Origin: Candidatus Altimarinota bacterium
GTDB lineage: Bacteria > Cyanobacteriota > Cyanobacteriia > Cyanobacteriales > Microcystaceae
Length of the DNA: 64,000 nucleotides
Reading direction: 5' to 3'
Assembly (NCBI GenBank): GCA_012031035.1
Contig: JAAUUT010000001.1
Coordinates: 55,853 to 119,852, forward strand
Every line of letters starts with the position of its first letter. The stretch's first letter is position 1. Below are positions 55,412 to 63,821 of the stretch, piece after piece. The notes beneath the pieces were generated by a model. That model was not told the DNA's origin. It saw only the letters and a list, made by a program, of their open reading frames with translations, and did no database searches. Both the position numbers and the translations under genes were made by a program.

Positions 55412-55814
55412 TCATCTTCTTCCTTGCTTGCATTTTTCCAAAAAACGAAGGCTACTCTTTGTTCCTCTCAATACCCCTCCCAATTCTTCTTTTAAATAAG
55501 ATAAGCAATAATTATTTCTCGCCATTCTTTTTGCCCCTGTGACTGTCCAAGGTCTTTGTGGCAACAAATTAGCAACGGATTCTAACTGATTCCAATAACG
55601 CTTATCCTCTATTACTTCAGCAATCACTTGAGCGATCGCCTTACAGCAACTCAAAGGAGCTTCTACTGCTTGCCGTTCCGTAAACCGCACTACAATCCAA
55701 CCTCCGTGCAAAAAGAATTGATTGCGGCGGCGAGCGCCTCTTCGATCCAGGCAATGAGTCGGTTCTTTGGCCAGCAAAACTTATGGCTCATCTATTTTGA
55801 TGTCCAGTGCGATC
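55412..55814 (-). pseudogene. Relic of a DUF559-type (PD-(D/E)XK) endonuclease-like gene
   Basis: The C-terminal part is open from 55777 to 55412 and reads KEPTHCLDRRGA, RNQFFLHGGWIVVRFTERQAVEAP and CCKAIAQVIAEVIED, which looks like the last strands and helix of DUF559-like nucleases. Just upstream the frame is DIKIDEP, then a TAA where a Tyr codon would fit. The N-terminal domain is missing beyond about 55814, where the KS gene end begins. The gene is truncated and stopped, so inactive. Confidence 0.6.
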
Positions 55815-55819
55815 GCGAT

Positions 55820-57040
55820 CTAGATAGGATGGGTTTCGTTCCTCAACCCATCATCATATCTCAACGCTCCTCCGGCTTCGCTAATCGCGAGCCTTCGCGT
55901 GCGCGTCGGTTCCTTTTCCATTACCATTACAGCATTCTGACCGCCAAAACCAAAACACAAACACATTGCCCGTCGAATCTCTGCCTGACGCGGCGAAGTG
56001 ACTAAATTTAACTTAAACTCCGGTTCTCTTAAACCTACACAAGGAGGCAATTGTTGATGCTTAAGCGCCATTAAACTAAAAGCCGTCGCGATCGCGCCCG
56101 ATGCTCCTAATGTATGCCCTGTAGCGCCTTTTGTCGAGCTTACAGCAACCCCATGAGGAAATAAATATTCAATTAAAGCCGCTTCTCTCGCATCGTTGAG
56201 TTGGGTGCTGGTTCCGTGAGCGTGGATATAATCGATATCGCTAGTTGTAAGATTGCTGCGTTCTAAACATTGTTTAATAGCTAAGCTAGCACTGAGGTTG
56301 TCTATTGCAGGCGCACTCAAATGAGTTGCATCGCAAGTTAACCCAAATCCCAAGATTTTTCCGTAAATCTTCGCATTTCTTTGCAAAGCGAGCTTGGCTG
56401 ATTCTAATACCAAAACGGCTCCGCCTTCGCCTAAAACCAAGCCTTCTCGACGCTTATCGAAAGGATAACACCCTGTCGTTGCTAAAGCACCCATTTGCTT
56501 GAATCCTGCCAAGGTTAGCGGCGTTATCGGGGCTTCTATCGCTCCTGCTATGACCCGATCGCATTTTTGTTGTCGTATCAGTTCGACTCCTTGTGCGATC
56601 GCCCAAATTCCCGTCGCACAAGCTGCCATCGGGGCTAAAACAGAAGCAGTTGAGCCTATTTGACGTGCCGTCGCGATCGCGCTTTGGTTAGGTAATGTTT
56701 CTAACCAGTTTTCTAAATACAAGCATTCTCGCCCCACATACATCTGTTTTGCGAATTGCTCCCAAGCGACTTGAGAAGCGCGACTAGAACCGATAACAAC
56801 CCCGCAATCAGGCAAAGGAGGGGTTAAGCGGGCATCTTCTAGGGCGGCTGATACAGCTAATTGAGTGAGATCGGTTAATTTAGCCGGGATTTCTCCAATT
56901 AGCCCCAACGGATAAAGCGGAATGTCCTCAAAAAGTTGCTGGAGTCTAATCCCCGATTGCCAAGCTTGTAATTGCTGCCAACTCTCGGTTAAAGACCCCA
57001 GACAACTAATTAATCCAATGCCAGTAACGACAACATCCAT
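55820..57040 (-). CDS. Beta-ketoacyl-ACP synthase (KAS II-like)
   Basis: The 406-residue thiolase-fold enzyme has the Cys in MAACATGIWA (about residue 142), the HGTSTQ His and the GATGHTLGASGA His, so the Cys-His-His triad is intact. It makes C-C bonds in fatty acid or lipid synthesis; it is the FabF group but not clearly the main housekeeping FabF. It normally ends near VMVMEKEP. Here about 28 extra residues are encoded by palindromic repeats. A frame-sharing relic follows directly. Confidence 0.9.
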   Translation of the reverse strand: MDVVVTGIGLISCLGSLTESWQQLQAWQSGIRLQQLFEDIPLYPLGLIGEIPAKLTDLTQLAVSAALEDARLTPPLPDCGVVIGSSRASQVAWEQFAKQMYVGRECLYLENWLETLPNQSAIATARQIGSTASVLAPMAACATGIWAIAQGVELIRQQKCDRVIAGAIEAPITPLTLAGFKQMGALATTGCYPFDKRREGLVLGEGGAVLVLESAKLALQRNAKIYGKILGFGLTCDATHLSAPAIDNLSASLAIKQCLERSNLTTSDIDYIHAHGTSTQLNDAREAALIEYLFPHGVAVSSTKGATGHTLGASGAIATAFSLMALKHQQLPPCVGLREPEFKLNLVTSPRQAEIRRAMCLCFGFGGQNAVMVMEKEPTRTRRLAISEAGGALRYDDGLRNETHPI

Positions 57041-57050
57041 AGATGTTGAA

Positions 57051-57737
57051 TTACTTTTTCAGGTTATCTAAACCTGAGACAACTTTAGCCGAATCAATGC
57101 GATCGCCTTGTTTGATGTTGTCAACCGCATTCATCCCGTTAGTAACGTAGCCAAACACAGCATAATCGCCATCGAGGAAACTTAAATCCGATAATGCGAA
57201 ATAGAACTGCGAAGAAGCCGAATCTGGCATCCCAGAACGAGCCATCGCGATCGCACCGCGTTTGTGAGGCAGTACGACTTGAGGAGGCGAACCCGCCCCA
57301 GCTTGCATCCCGATTGACTTGCTGTAGACAGCTTCGTCTTGGTCTTGGAGCTTGATTTCAAGGGGAATAGATCGCTCTCGTTTGGTTTCGGGATCGATAA
57401 AGCCACCTGTTCCGTTTCCTTTAGGGTCGCCACCTTGAGCAACGAAAGGCTGGGGGTCTTTGACGACTCGATGAAAGGTCAATCCGTTATAAACACCGCG
57501 ATCTACGAGATCGACAAAATTTCCTGCTGTGAGCGGTGCGTTTTTGCCATCGACTTCGATGGTGATGGGCGAACCATTCACGGTCATTTCAACGGTGGCG
57601 GTTCCTTCGAGTCTTGGTACGTAGTTACTCATGTTTAAAGATTTTGCTTCTGGTGTCGAGCATCCAGTCAGCACCAAACCGCAGACCAAAAAAACAGTCA
57701 ACAGCGATTTTAGCCAGTACTGAATAGACTTTTTCAT
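57051..57737 (-). CDS. Lipoprotein cyclophilin-type peptidyl-prolyl isomerase
   Basis: The 228-residue protein has a lipoprotein signal ([19 protein letters not shown], lipobox LTGC). The cyclophilin barrel shows [31 protein letters not shown] (catalytic region) and [21 protein letters not shown]. PPIases speed proline isomerisation in exported proteins. It is 10 bases upstream of the ketoacyl synthase, on the same strand. Confidence 0.93.
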   Translation of the reverse strand: MKKSIQYWLKSLLTVFLVCGLVLTGCSTPEAKSLNMSNYVPRLEGTATVEMTVNGSPITIEVDGKNAPLTAGNFVDLVDRGVYNGLTFHRVVKDPQPFVAQGGDPKGNGTGGFIDPETKRERSIPLEIKLQDQDEAVYSKSIGMQAGAGSPPQVVLPHKRGAIAMARSGMPDSASSQFYFALSDLSFLDGDYAVFGYVTNGMNAVDNIKQGDRIDSAKVVSGLDNLKK

Positions 57738-57920
57738 GTTAAATGGTTTAAGAGGTAGTTTTTTCTAAAAGATGTTAAGCAAAAGGGCGATTGCTTAAAA
57801 GTGCGAATCACAAACAGTTATCAAGGCGTATGGAAGAGTAGATCTAGACCTGTCGCCAATCGTGCCACCAATTGACTCCTGGACGCGGAACCCAAGATTT
57901 TTACTGATAACTGATAACTG

Positions 57921-58487
57921 TTAAAGTCCCTCTAGGGGAACTGCTAAGAAACGAGCTAGTTCTGCTCCCTGATTTTCCAGTGCTGACAAGGCTATGGGTT
58001 GTCCGACACGAGTTAGAGGAATATCTCTGCGTTGTTTGACGCGCAGATAAAGCTCTCTTTTGGGATTCAGACCTTCTCTGATGTCTGCTTTAACCGCCAT
58101 AACATCTTCAATGGGAAATTCTAATTCAATACGACGATTTTTTCCAGGAAAACCCCAGCGAAAAATTTTAATTTTGCCTGTTTCCTTGTTAAATTCGTTG
58201 TACCCACTGCCGAGATCCCACAAGACGATTAACCATAGGTATAGCGCGATGAGAGTACCCGCTACCCCATAAAATAACAAAGCGATTCCTTGGGGAACGA
58301 ACTGCAATCCTCTGGGATCGCTAACTAATAGCAGATTTACTTTCAAATAACTCGAAAGTCCTGCCAAAAGAAAGCCGATACCGCCTATAGAGGAAATACT
58401 TGCCCACCAAAGGTTACTGAATCGGCGAGATCCTAAAATCTCTTGACGAAAAATCGTGCTATTTTTTGCTGTTGTTTGTGCTGTCAT
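57921..58487 (-). CDS. ycf4: Photosystem I assembly protein Ycf4
   Basis: I start at the ATG at 58487 (MTAQTTAKNSTIFRQE), typical of Ycf4; the frame is open to another start at 58520. The 188-residue product has two membrane helices (about 33-55 and 67-95) and a conserved C-terminal domain with GSGYNEFNKETGKIKIFRWGFPGKNRR. Ycf4 aids PSI assembly. A CTGATAAC tandem (57903-57919) lies just before the stop codon. Confidence 0.94.
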   Translation of the reverse strand: MTAQTTAKNSTIFRQEILGSRRFSNLWWASISSIGGIGFLLAGLSSYLKVNLLLVSDPRGLQFVPQGIALLFYGVAGTLIALYLWLIVLWDLGSGYNEFNKETGKIKIFRWGFPGKNRRIELEFPIEDVMAVKADIREGLNPKRELYLRVKQRRDIPLTRVGQPIALSALENQGAELARFLAVPLEGL

Positions 58488-58536
58488 GTTCCTATCAGGT
58501 CGATAATCTAAGACGGACATAACCCGTCTTTATATA

Positions 58537-58812
58537 TTATCTAGCTCTGATCGCCCCAATTAACTTTTTAAACAAGACTTTCACCGCGCGATCGGCAACG
58601 CGATTTTTAGCCCATTGGCTCAATCGCTTGCTGCCTTTCTGTTTGAGATTAGCAACGGGCGAGCGTTTGGTAGAAATGGCTTCTTCAATCAAAGGGATGA
58701 TGACTTGACCGAGCGCCGTTTCTTTCAACTCGTTTAACAACCCCAATCCTTCTATTAACTCGCTGTCGTTTAACGCGACTAATTGATTTAGCGTCGTTTT
58801 GGATAACCCCAA
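58537..58812 (-). CDS. Hypothetical helical protein with uncertain start
   Basis: The 91-residue frame begins at TTG (58812) as MGLSKTTLNQLVALNDSEL. It has LNELKETALGQVIIPLIEEA and a basic C-terminus (RVADRAVKVLFKKLIGAIRAR). The frame is open about 50 bases further upstream, but that DNA is the end of a Tn3 transposase relic on the other strand. The N-terminus may thus be cut off. I do not recognise the family. Confidence 0.45.
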   Translation of the reverse strand: MGLSKTTLNQLVALNDSELIEGLGLLNELKETALGQVIIPLIEEAISTKRSPVANLKQKGSKRLSQWAKNRVADRAVKVLFKKLIGAIRAR

Positions 58813-58821
58813 GTCTCGATC

Positions 58822-59037
58822 GTAATTGTCTTGTGGAATACGATTTATACAGCAGAGGTTTTAGATTATTTGCGGTTTAATCAAATAGAAGTTAGCCCTG
58901 ATGATGTAGCGAGACTATCCCCGTTAAAGTACAAGCATATCAATATGTTAGGGTGCTATCAGTTTTCAATGCCTGATTCGGTACGGCAAGGAAAGATGCG
59001 CCGTTTGAATTTAGGTCATGGAGAAATTTATTTGTAA
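58822..59037 (+). pseudogene. Tn3-family transposase C-terminal relic
   Basis: The plus-strand frame reads IVLWNTIYTAEVLDYLRFNQ, then SPDDVARLSPLKYKHINMLG and CYQFSMPDSVRQGKMRRLN. This is the conserved C-terminal end of Tn3-type transposases (NTxY...LSPLxxxHINxLGxYxF). The rest of the gene is absent. The relic touches the 5' end of the hypothetical gene at 58812. Confidence 0.75.
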
Positions 59038-59136
59038 AAGTCTTATCCCGCTTGCTTTTCAGCCTTAGCGGACGATTTCGTTCCATTGCTACTCAACGGC
59101 GTTCACCAAGAATTTTCTGCTTGTTTGCTTGATAAT

Positions 59137-60685
59137 TTAAATACATCCAATCTGCCGCAACATTTCTTGATGCTTACTTACAGAAGCTAGCGTATTGGCA
59201 GCAATTATGCCACTAGCAGCGACAGCAGGTAAACCAATCCCAGGAAACGTCGAATCTCCACAACACAACAATCCTGGTAATGGCGTATTCGATCCTGGAA
59301 AAAACCCTTTTCCCGCGCGAATTGCCGGGCCATAGGAACCCCGATGTCGTCGTAAAAAAACGTTCGTGAGTCAGTGGCGTACCGACCATCGTTACTTCTG
59401 TGCGATCGCGAATATCTGGGATAATCCTTTCTAGCCCTTGCCACATGACTTCTGCACGAGTTTGTTTTTGTTGGGCATATTCTTCGCTGCGTCGATCCAT
59501 TCCTTGCCAAAGCGCATAAGGTTCGTTAGCAGGGGTGTAAACGTGAATGACGTGCTTGTCAGGAGGCGCTAAAGATGGATCTAACAGCGATGGAATCGAG
59601 ACTGCTATAACGTTTTGAGGCGCGGTTATTCCTTTTCCCCAGTCGTTGACAACAATGTGATGGCAGGCTAAATCTGAAGAGATCCCTTGTCCGTCAATTC
59701 CTAAATGCAAGTGCATGAAGCTATCGCATTCAGGCGTAGCTTGTTGCTGTTCTCGATACTGTTTTGGGATAGTATTTTCTGGAAGCAGTTTGAGAGTATC
59801 CCAGACAGAAGCATTCGACACTACTGCACGACGCGCTTTAATGGTCTTGCCATTTCGCAAACGCACTCCCATCGCGCGTTCTTTTTCTACTAGAATTTCC
59901 TGGACGTGGGCATTTAAGATAAGCTGACCGCCATAACGTTGCAATCCCCTTACCAACGCATCTACCATCGCACCGCTACCGCCGATAGGATAGTCTAGGA
60001 CTACCCCAGGTCGATACCAATCGGCAAACATAAATGCCATTTCTGCGGCGCTGGTAGCATCCGCAGGCAGTCCAGAAAGTAAGAAGCAAAGCAAATCTAG
60101 CCAGTTACGAATAAAGGGATCTCGAATAACCTCGTCCATAATTTGTCCAAAAGAACCCGTCAGCTTGAGGACGTTGGCAGAATTCCATAAAATAGACGGA
60201 GCAAATTGACCGACAGTAATTAACGCGCCGAGATCGAAGCGGATAGCAGCGGGAGGAATTGCGATCGCAGCACTAGCTAAGGGTTCCATGACTTGCTGAA
60301 GCTTTCGCCACTCGGCAACTGCACTATCGCCGCGCAATCTTTTGAGGACTTCACAAAAATCTTCTGCGCCTACTGCGGTATCGAAATCGCCTTCTGGCAA
60401 GCAACATCCCCAAGTATCGTAGGTGACGCAAGGTAGCTTTTCATCAATAGCATCCAAAATTTGTCGCAGGGGATTGGGAGAAGGACTGTAGGACAAACCA
60501 GAATAAAGAGATGGCCCCGAATCAAATATATAGCCATTGCGATCGAAAGCATGAGCAGCACCACCTGCGATCGCATGACTCTCGCAAACAATTACATCAA
60601 ATCCATAACGTGCTAAAAGAGCGGCACAACTCAACCCGCCAATTCCACTACCAATAACAACTATATCGGTTTGTTCTGTTTCCAT
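59137..60685 (-). pseudogene. Carotenoid isomerase (CrtISO)/phytoene desaturase-like oxidoreductase, 3' frameshift
   Basis: The start at 60685 (METEQTDIVVIGSGIGGLSC) has the FAD-binding GxGxxG motif and GGAAHAFDRNGYIFDSGPSL. The body follows NAD(P)/FAD-dependent carotenoid isomerases and phytoene-desaturase-like proteins. Near the end, after PLTHERF, the read frame runs FTTTSGFLWPGNS. The alternative frame reads LRRHRGSYGPAIRAGKGFF, then PGLLCCGDSTFPGIGLPAV to a stop near 59137, as expected. A run of seven A at 59354-59360 has one base too many. The substrate is not settled; crtISO is the best guess. Confidence 0.78.
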
Positions 60686-60836
60686 ATGCGATCGCGCAAT
60701 CAAAAAAAAGTCCCATTACAATTTAACGCGAGATCGAAAAGTCGAGCGTCGCAATTCGTATCCAAGCATTCATAATCAATACAAACGTCGGTGATAAGGT
60801 GTAGGGAGCATCCTTCGGAGGACAGCGAGGGCAAAG

Positions 60837-60867
60837 GTAGAGACGCGATATATCGCGTCTGAACTAC
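60837..60867. repeat. Dispersed palindrome GTAGAGACGCGATATATCGC...
   Basis: GTAGAGACGCGATA and TATCGCGTCT are near-inverted and end with CTAC. The same word (with small changes) sits in the loop of the c-di-AMP riboswitch at 24848-24875. It lies between the isomerase-like gene and marC. Confidence 0.65.
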
Positions 60868-60929
60868 TAAATAATGCGATCGCGTAATTAGCTAAAAAGA
60901 ATTTAATACAATGAAGAGGCATCCCCGTT

Positions 60930-61559
60930 GTGACATCTTTTTTGCTTAAAACATTCCTAAACCTATTTATCGTTATCGATCCTATCGGACTAGCCCCGAT
61001 TTTTATTACTTTAGCAGGCAATCTTACTTTGCCAGAGCAATTCGGAATCGCTCGTCGGGCTGTTTTAGTGTCTGGCGGTATTTTGCTGGCGTTTGCGTTA
61101 GGTGGCAATTTACTTCTAGATTATCTAGGCATTGGCATCGAAGCTTTTCAAGTTGCCACCGGAATCTTGCTGTTTAAAATCGCTGTAGATATGGTATTTG
61201 CTCAGCGAGAGAGAGAAACTGAAGAGGAAGCACAAGAAGCACAAGCGCGGGAAGATATTAGCGTATTTCCCCTAGCGATTCCACTAATTGCTGGGCCAGG
61301 AACTTTGGCAAGTATTCTGACATTACAAAGCGAGTCAGAAGCTTATGAGTGGGGATGGCTAATTATATTCGGAATCGCATCTGTCGTTTTGCTGATTACC
61401 TACCTATTATTGTGTTTTTCTAGATATTTAGCCAATTTTCTGGGGAAAACAGGGGTCAACGTCATCACGCGCGTATTAGGAATTATTTTGTCAGCTTTAG
61501 CTATGCAATATATTACTGATGGAGCGGTCGTTATTCTTAAAGGTGTTGTTAACTCGTGA
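60930..61559 (+). CDS. MarC-family inner-membrane protein
   Basis: The 209-residue protein starts at GTG 60930. It has six hydrophobic segments (FLLKTFLNLFIVIDPIGLAPIFI, then GGILLAFALGGNLLLDYLGI, VFPLAIPLIAGPGTLASIL). MarC proteins (UPF0056) were once linked to multiple antibiotic resistance, but their function is unclear. The pattern IDPIGLAP and PLIAGPGT is characteristic. It is preceded by a palindromic repeat. Confidence 0.88.
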   Translation: MTSFLLKTFLNLFIVIDPIGLAPIFITLAGNLTLPEQFGIARRAVLVSGGILLAFALGGNLLLDYLGIGIEAFQVATGILLFKIAVDMVFAQRERETEEEAQEAQAREDISVFPLAIPLIAGPGTLASILTLQSESEAYEWGWLIIFGIASVVLLITYLLLCFSRYLANFLGKTGVNVITRVLGIILSALAMQYITDGAVVILKGVVNS

Positions 61560-61650
61560 ATGGGATTGGTGACTGGGTTATCGGGACACTAAAATATTGG
61601 GAAAAAGGAGAATAAAAATCTAAATTTCCCAATTCGCACTCACCAATCTC
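61560..61650. repeat. Short degenerate repeat words after marC
   Basis: GGATTGGTGACTGGGTTATCGGGACACT and a right arm with CCAATTCGCACTCACCAATCTCC share words with the psbZ-ribH intergenic (12708-12830, 12935-12964). The arms can pair imperfectly. No gene is present. Confidence 0.5.
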
Positions 61651-61654
61651 CATT

Positions 61655-62548
61655 TCAAAAAGACTGGTCGCAAGGCATCAGCATACTAAGTTGGAGAACG
61701 ATACCATCTATCGTTTTTACTAAAGAAGTTCCCGATTGTCGGGGATTATTACCGATAATACTAAATACTAACTTTCCATATTGCGGATGGTCGATATATC
61801 CAGATAACGCTCTAACACCTCTTAAGGTTCCAGTTTTCGCATGAACCATTCCTTGAGCGGAAGTATATTTCATCCGATTTCTAAGCGTTCCGCTCATGCC
61901 AGCAACAGGCAGCGAAGCAATAAAAATTTCGCTTCCTTGGGTATAGTACATCGCTTTAAGAGTGCTAACTAAGGATTTAGGAGTAGCCGCATTGCGCCGC
62001 GATAATCCAGACCCATCGGCAAGACGATAAGTATTGGGATTAATGCCTAGTTGAGCTAATGCCGTTTTAGCTGCTTGCGCCCCACCAATGTAGCGCAGTA
62101 GGGAATCAGCGTAATTATTATTGCTTCTTTGATTAGTAATTGTAATCCATTCTCTAATCGATCGCGATCGCACTGTACCATTAGGAGTCAATCTCTGCAA
62201 CGCGGCAGCCGTCGTAAATAGTTTTATATTAGACGCAGGAATAAAATACTTATCGGCATTGTGACTGTATAAAACCGTGCCATCGTTTAAAGATTCGATA
62301 TGAATTCCCCAATTATTGGAACTACTGCCAATAATGCCATTAATAGCGGGTTCTAGAAAAGCGGCACACGTCCCATTGGTATTATTTTCCGGTGGGGGAA
62401 CGTAAATTTCGATCCCGTCTGCACCGCTATCATAGACATCGGGACTTGTAATTGAAATCGTTTCGTTAGCGAGAACGGGAGTTGACCAAGCAAAAGTTGC
62501 TGCGGTCATCATTGCTAGAGGAGTAAGTCGGTAATTTTTCTGTTTCAT
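61655..62548 (-). CDS. Short DacB-type D-Ala-D-Ala carboxypeptidase
   Basis: The 297-residue protein has a signal peptide (LAMMTAATFAWSTPVLANE). Penicillin-binding motifs follow: ASNIK (Ser-x-x-Lys, about residue 105), SNN in NQRSNNNYAD, and KTG in VHAKTG. This is peptidase family S13 (PBP4/DacB). Standard members are 450 residues or more, with extra domains inserted after SxxK; those are missing here. It trims stem peptides or cross-links. It may be a compact variant. Confidence 0.85.
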   Translation of the reverse strand: MKQKNYRLTPLAMMTAATFAWSTPVLANETISITSPDVYDSGADGIEIYVPPPENNTNGTCAAFLEPAINGIIGSSSNNWGIHIESLNDGTVLYSHNADKYFIPASNIKLFTTAAALQRLTPNGTVRSRSIREWITITNQRSNNNYADSLLRYIGGAQAAKTALAQLGINPNTYRLADGSGLSRRNAATPKSLVSTLKAMYYTQGSEIFIASLPVAGMSGTLRNRMKYTSAQGMVHAKTGTLRGVRALSGYIDHPQYGKLVFSIIGNNPRQSGTSLVKTIDGIVLQLSMLMPCDQSF

Positions 62549-62595
62549 GCTTTGTTTTGGGCGATCGGTCGAATTTAAATGCTAAATTGTACCAG

Positions 62596-63228
62596 TTAAT
62601 GAGACAATAGAGGTTTTAGCCATTCTCGAATTTTATTCAACAAATTGGAGTGATTTTCGATACTCATTTGTTCTGTCGTGCTAGAAATGCGATCGAGAGA
62701 TTGGTAATGTGCATAAGCAACGTTGATTCGAGAAGTCACTTGAGTAGCATAAGGATGTTTGTTTAAATCTGGGTGCCACAAACGAATTAACGTTTTATAA
62801 GCTTTCTCGACCTGTAAGGCATCAGCAGAGGAAGATACTCCCAACACTTTCCACCAAGGAGTCGAGTTATCGGCAATGAAATCTTCCAAGATGGATCTTT
62901 CTTCATGGATAATTTGTTGGATTTTCTCCGAAGATGTTCCATAACAAACTCGATAAATGGCACTTAATGCCTCTATCCCTATCTGCTGGCTAACTAATTC
63001 ATGCCATTGTTTAAAAGCCCGACGCATGGCAACTTGCACGCGCCAATCTAATTTGGCAAATTTGCCGTCACGGATAGAGTCGGCAAAATCTATCAATAAG
63101 TTCCCGATCGCCTTGGTATTTCGCAAGGGTTTAAAAAATAAATTTTTGCTCTCTGCTAACGCTTCTAACACTTGTTGGTATATCCTTTCGGGGCGGGTAA
63201 AGTCAGCAGTAACGATAACTCTCGACAA
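62596..63228 (-). CDS. J-domain protein
   Basis: The last 75 residues form a J domain: WWKVLGVSSSADALQVEKAYKTLIRLWHPDLNKHP, with the HPD motif. The N-terminal 130 residues are helical and not recognised. J domains recruit DnaK. The only start is TTG 63228 (SRVIVTADFTRPERIYQQ), after a TAA just upstream. It overlaps the preceding gene by 26 bases. A frameshift that split a longer protein is possible. Confidence 0.78.
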   Translation of the reverse strand: MSRVIVTADFTRPERIYQQVLEALAESKNLFFKPLRNTKAIGNLLIDFADSIRDGKFAKLDWRVQVAMRRAFKQWHELVSQQIGIEALSAIYRVCYGTSSEKIQQIIHEERSILEDFIADNSTPWWKVLGVSSSADALQVEKAYKTLIRLWHPDLNKHPYATQVTSRINVAYAHYQSLDRISSTTEQMSIENHSNLLNKIREWLKPLLSH

Positions 63229-63664
63229 ACGTTATCGGATTCGGGTAAATTTTCCATTCCCAATAATTAATTTTGGGTTTGCCCAGTTGTTTGGTATAAA
63301 ATGCTTGCCAAGTTGGGGTGACAATACACGCCAAGGTCGTCATCAACGGTGTTGCTAATTCGCAAGTTTGACCTTTAAATACTGTCTGAGGAGCATCTTC
63401 TAAAAGGCAAGCGATAGGACTTAGCAGAGGCATAGCTAATTGATAAGATTGACCTCTTAATAAAGTTTGAGGGATATCTTCTAAAAGACAGGTCAGACGA
63501 TAGTATCTTCCTTGTGGGGTTCTTGTAGGTCGCGGTGGTTGATTTAGAGAATTACGAAGATTTTGATGCTTATAGGTATGGGTAACTACAGAAACTCCGC
63601 AAAAACTCAACCCAAATAAGAACAAACTGAGCAAAAAATTGTCATTTATGGCAAGCGAACCCAT
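63203..63664 (-). CDS. Membrane-anchored protein with internal repeats
   Basis: The 153-residue product has one N-terminal membrane helix (FLLSLFLFGLSFCGVSVV), then two related segments of about 27 residues: TCLLEDIPQTLLRGQSYQLA and ACLLEDAPQTVFKGQTCELA, each followed by MPLL/TPLM. A third weaker copy leads to TPTWQAFYTKQLGKP. I do not recognise it. Its end overlaps the J-domain gene, which suggests either translational coupling or one split gene. Confidence 0.6.
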   Translation of the reverse strand: MGSLAINDNFLLSLFLFGLSFCGVSVVTHTYKHQNLRNSLNQPPRPTRTPQGRYYRLTCLLEDIPQTLLRGQSYQLAMPLLSPIACLLEDAPQTVFKGQTCELATPLMTTLACIVTPTWQAFYTKQLGKPKINYWEWKIYPNPITFVESYRYC

Positions 63665-63765
63665 AAAAGTTTTCCCATTGCGAAGCTGAAGTGCTTAGTA
63701 AAGATATTTACCAGATCTTTACTATCTTTGTCATCTTTTTTTTAAGACAAGTTTGAAGAGACAAA

Positions 63766-63793
63766 AAAAACGTCTCCAATTGGAGACGTTTTT
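63766..63793 (-). terminator. Terminator of psbA
   Basis: AAAAACGTCTCCAA and TTGGAGACGTTTTT are perfect inverted repeats, located 29 bases past the psbA stop codon on the minus strand and followed by further T. It is a strong intrinsic terminator. Confidence 0.88.
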
Positions 63794-63821
63794 AAGTGAT
63801 TGATTAGCCTTGGCTAACAAC

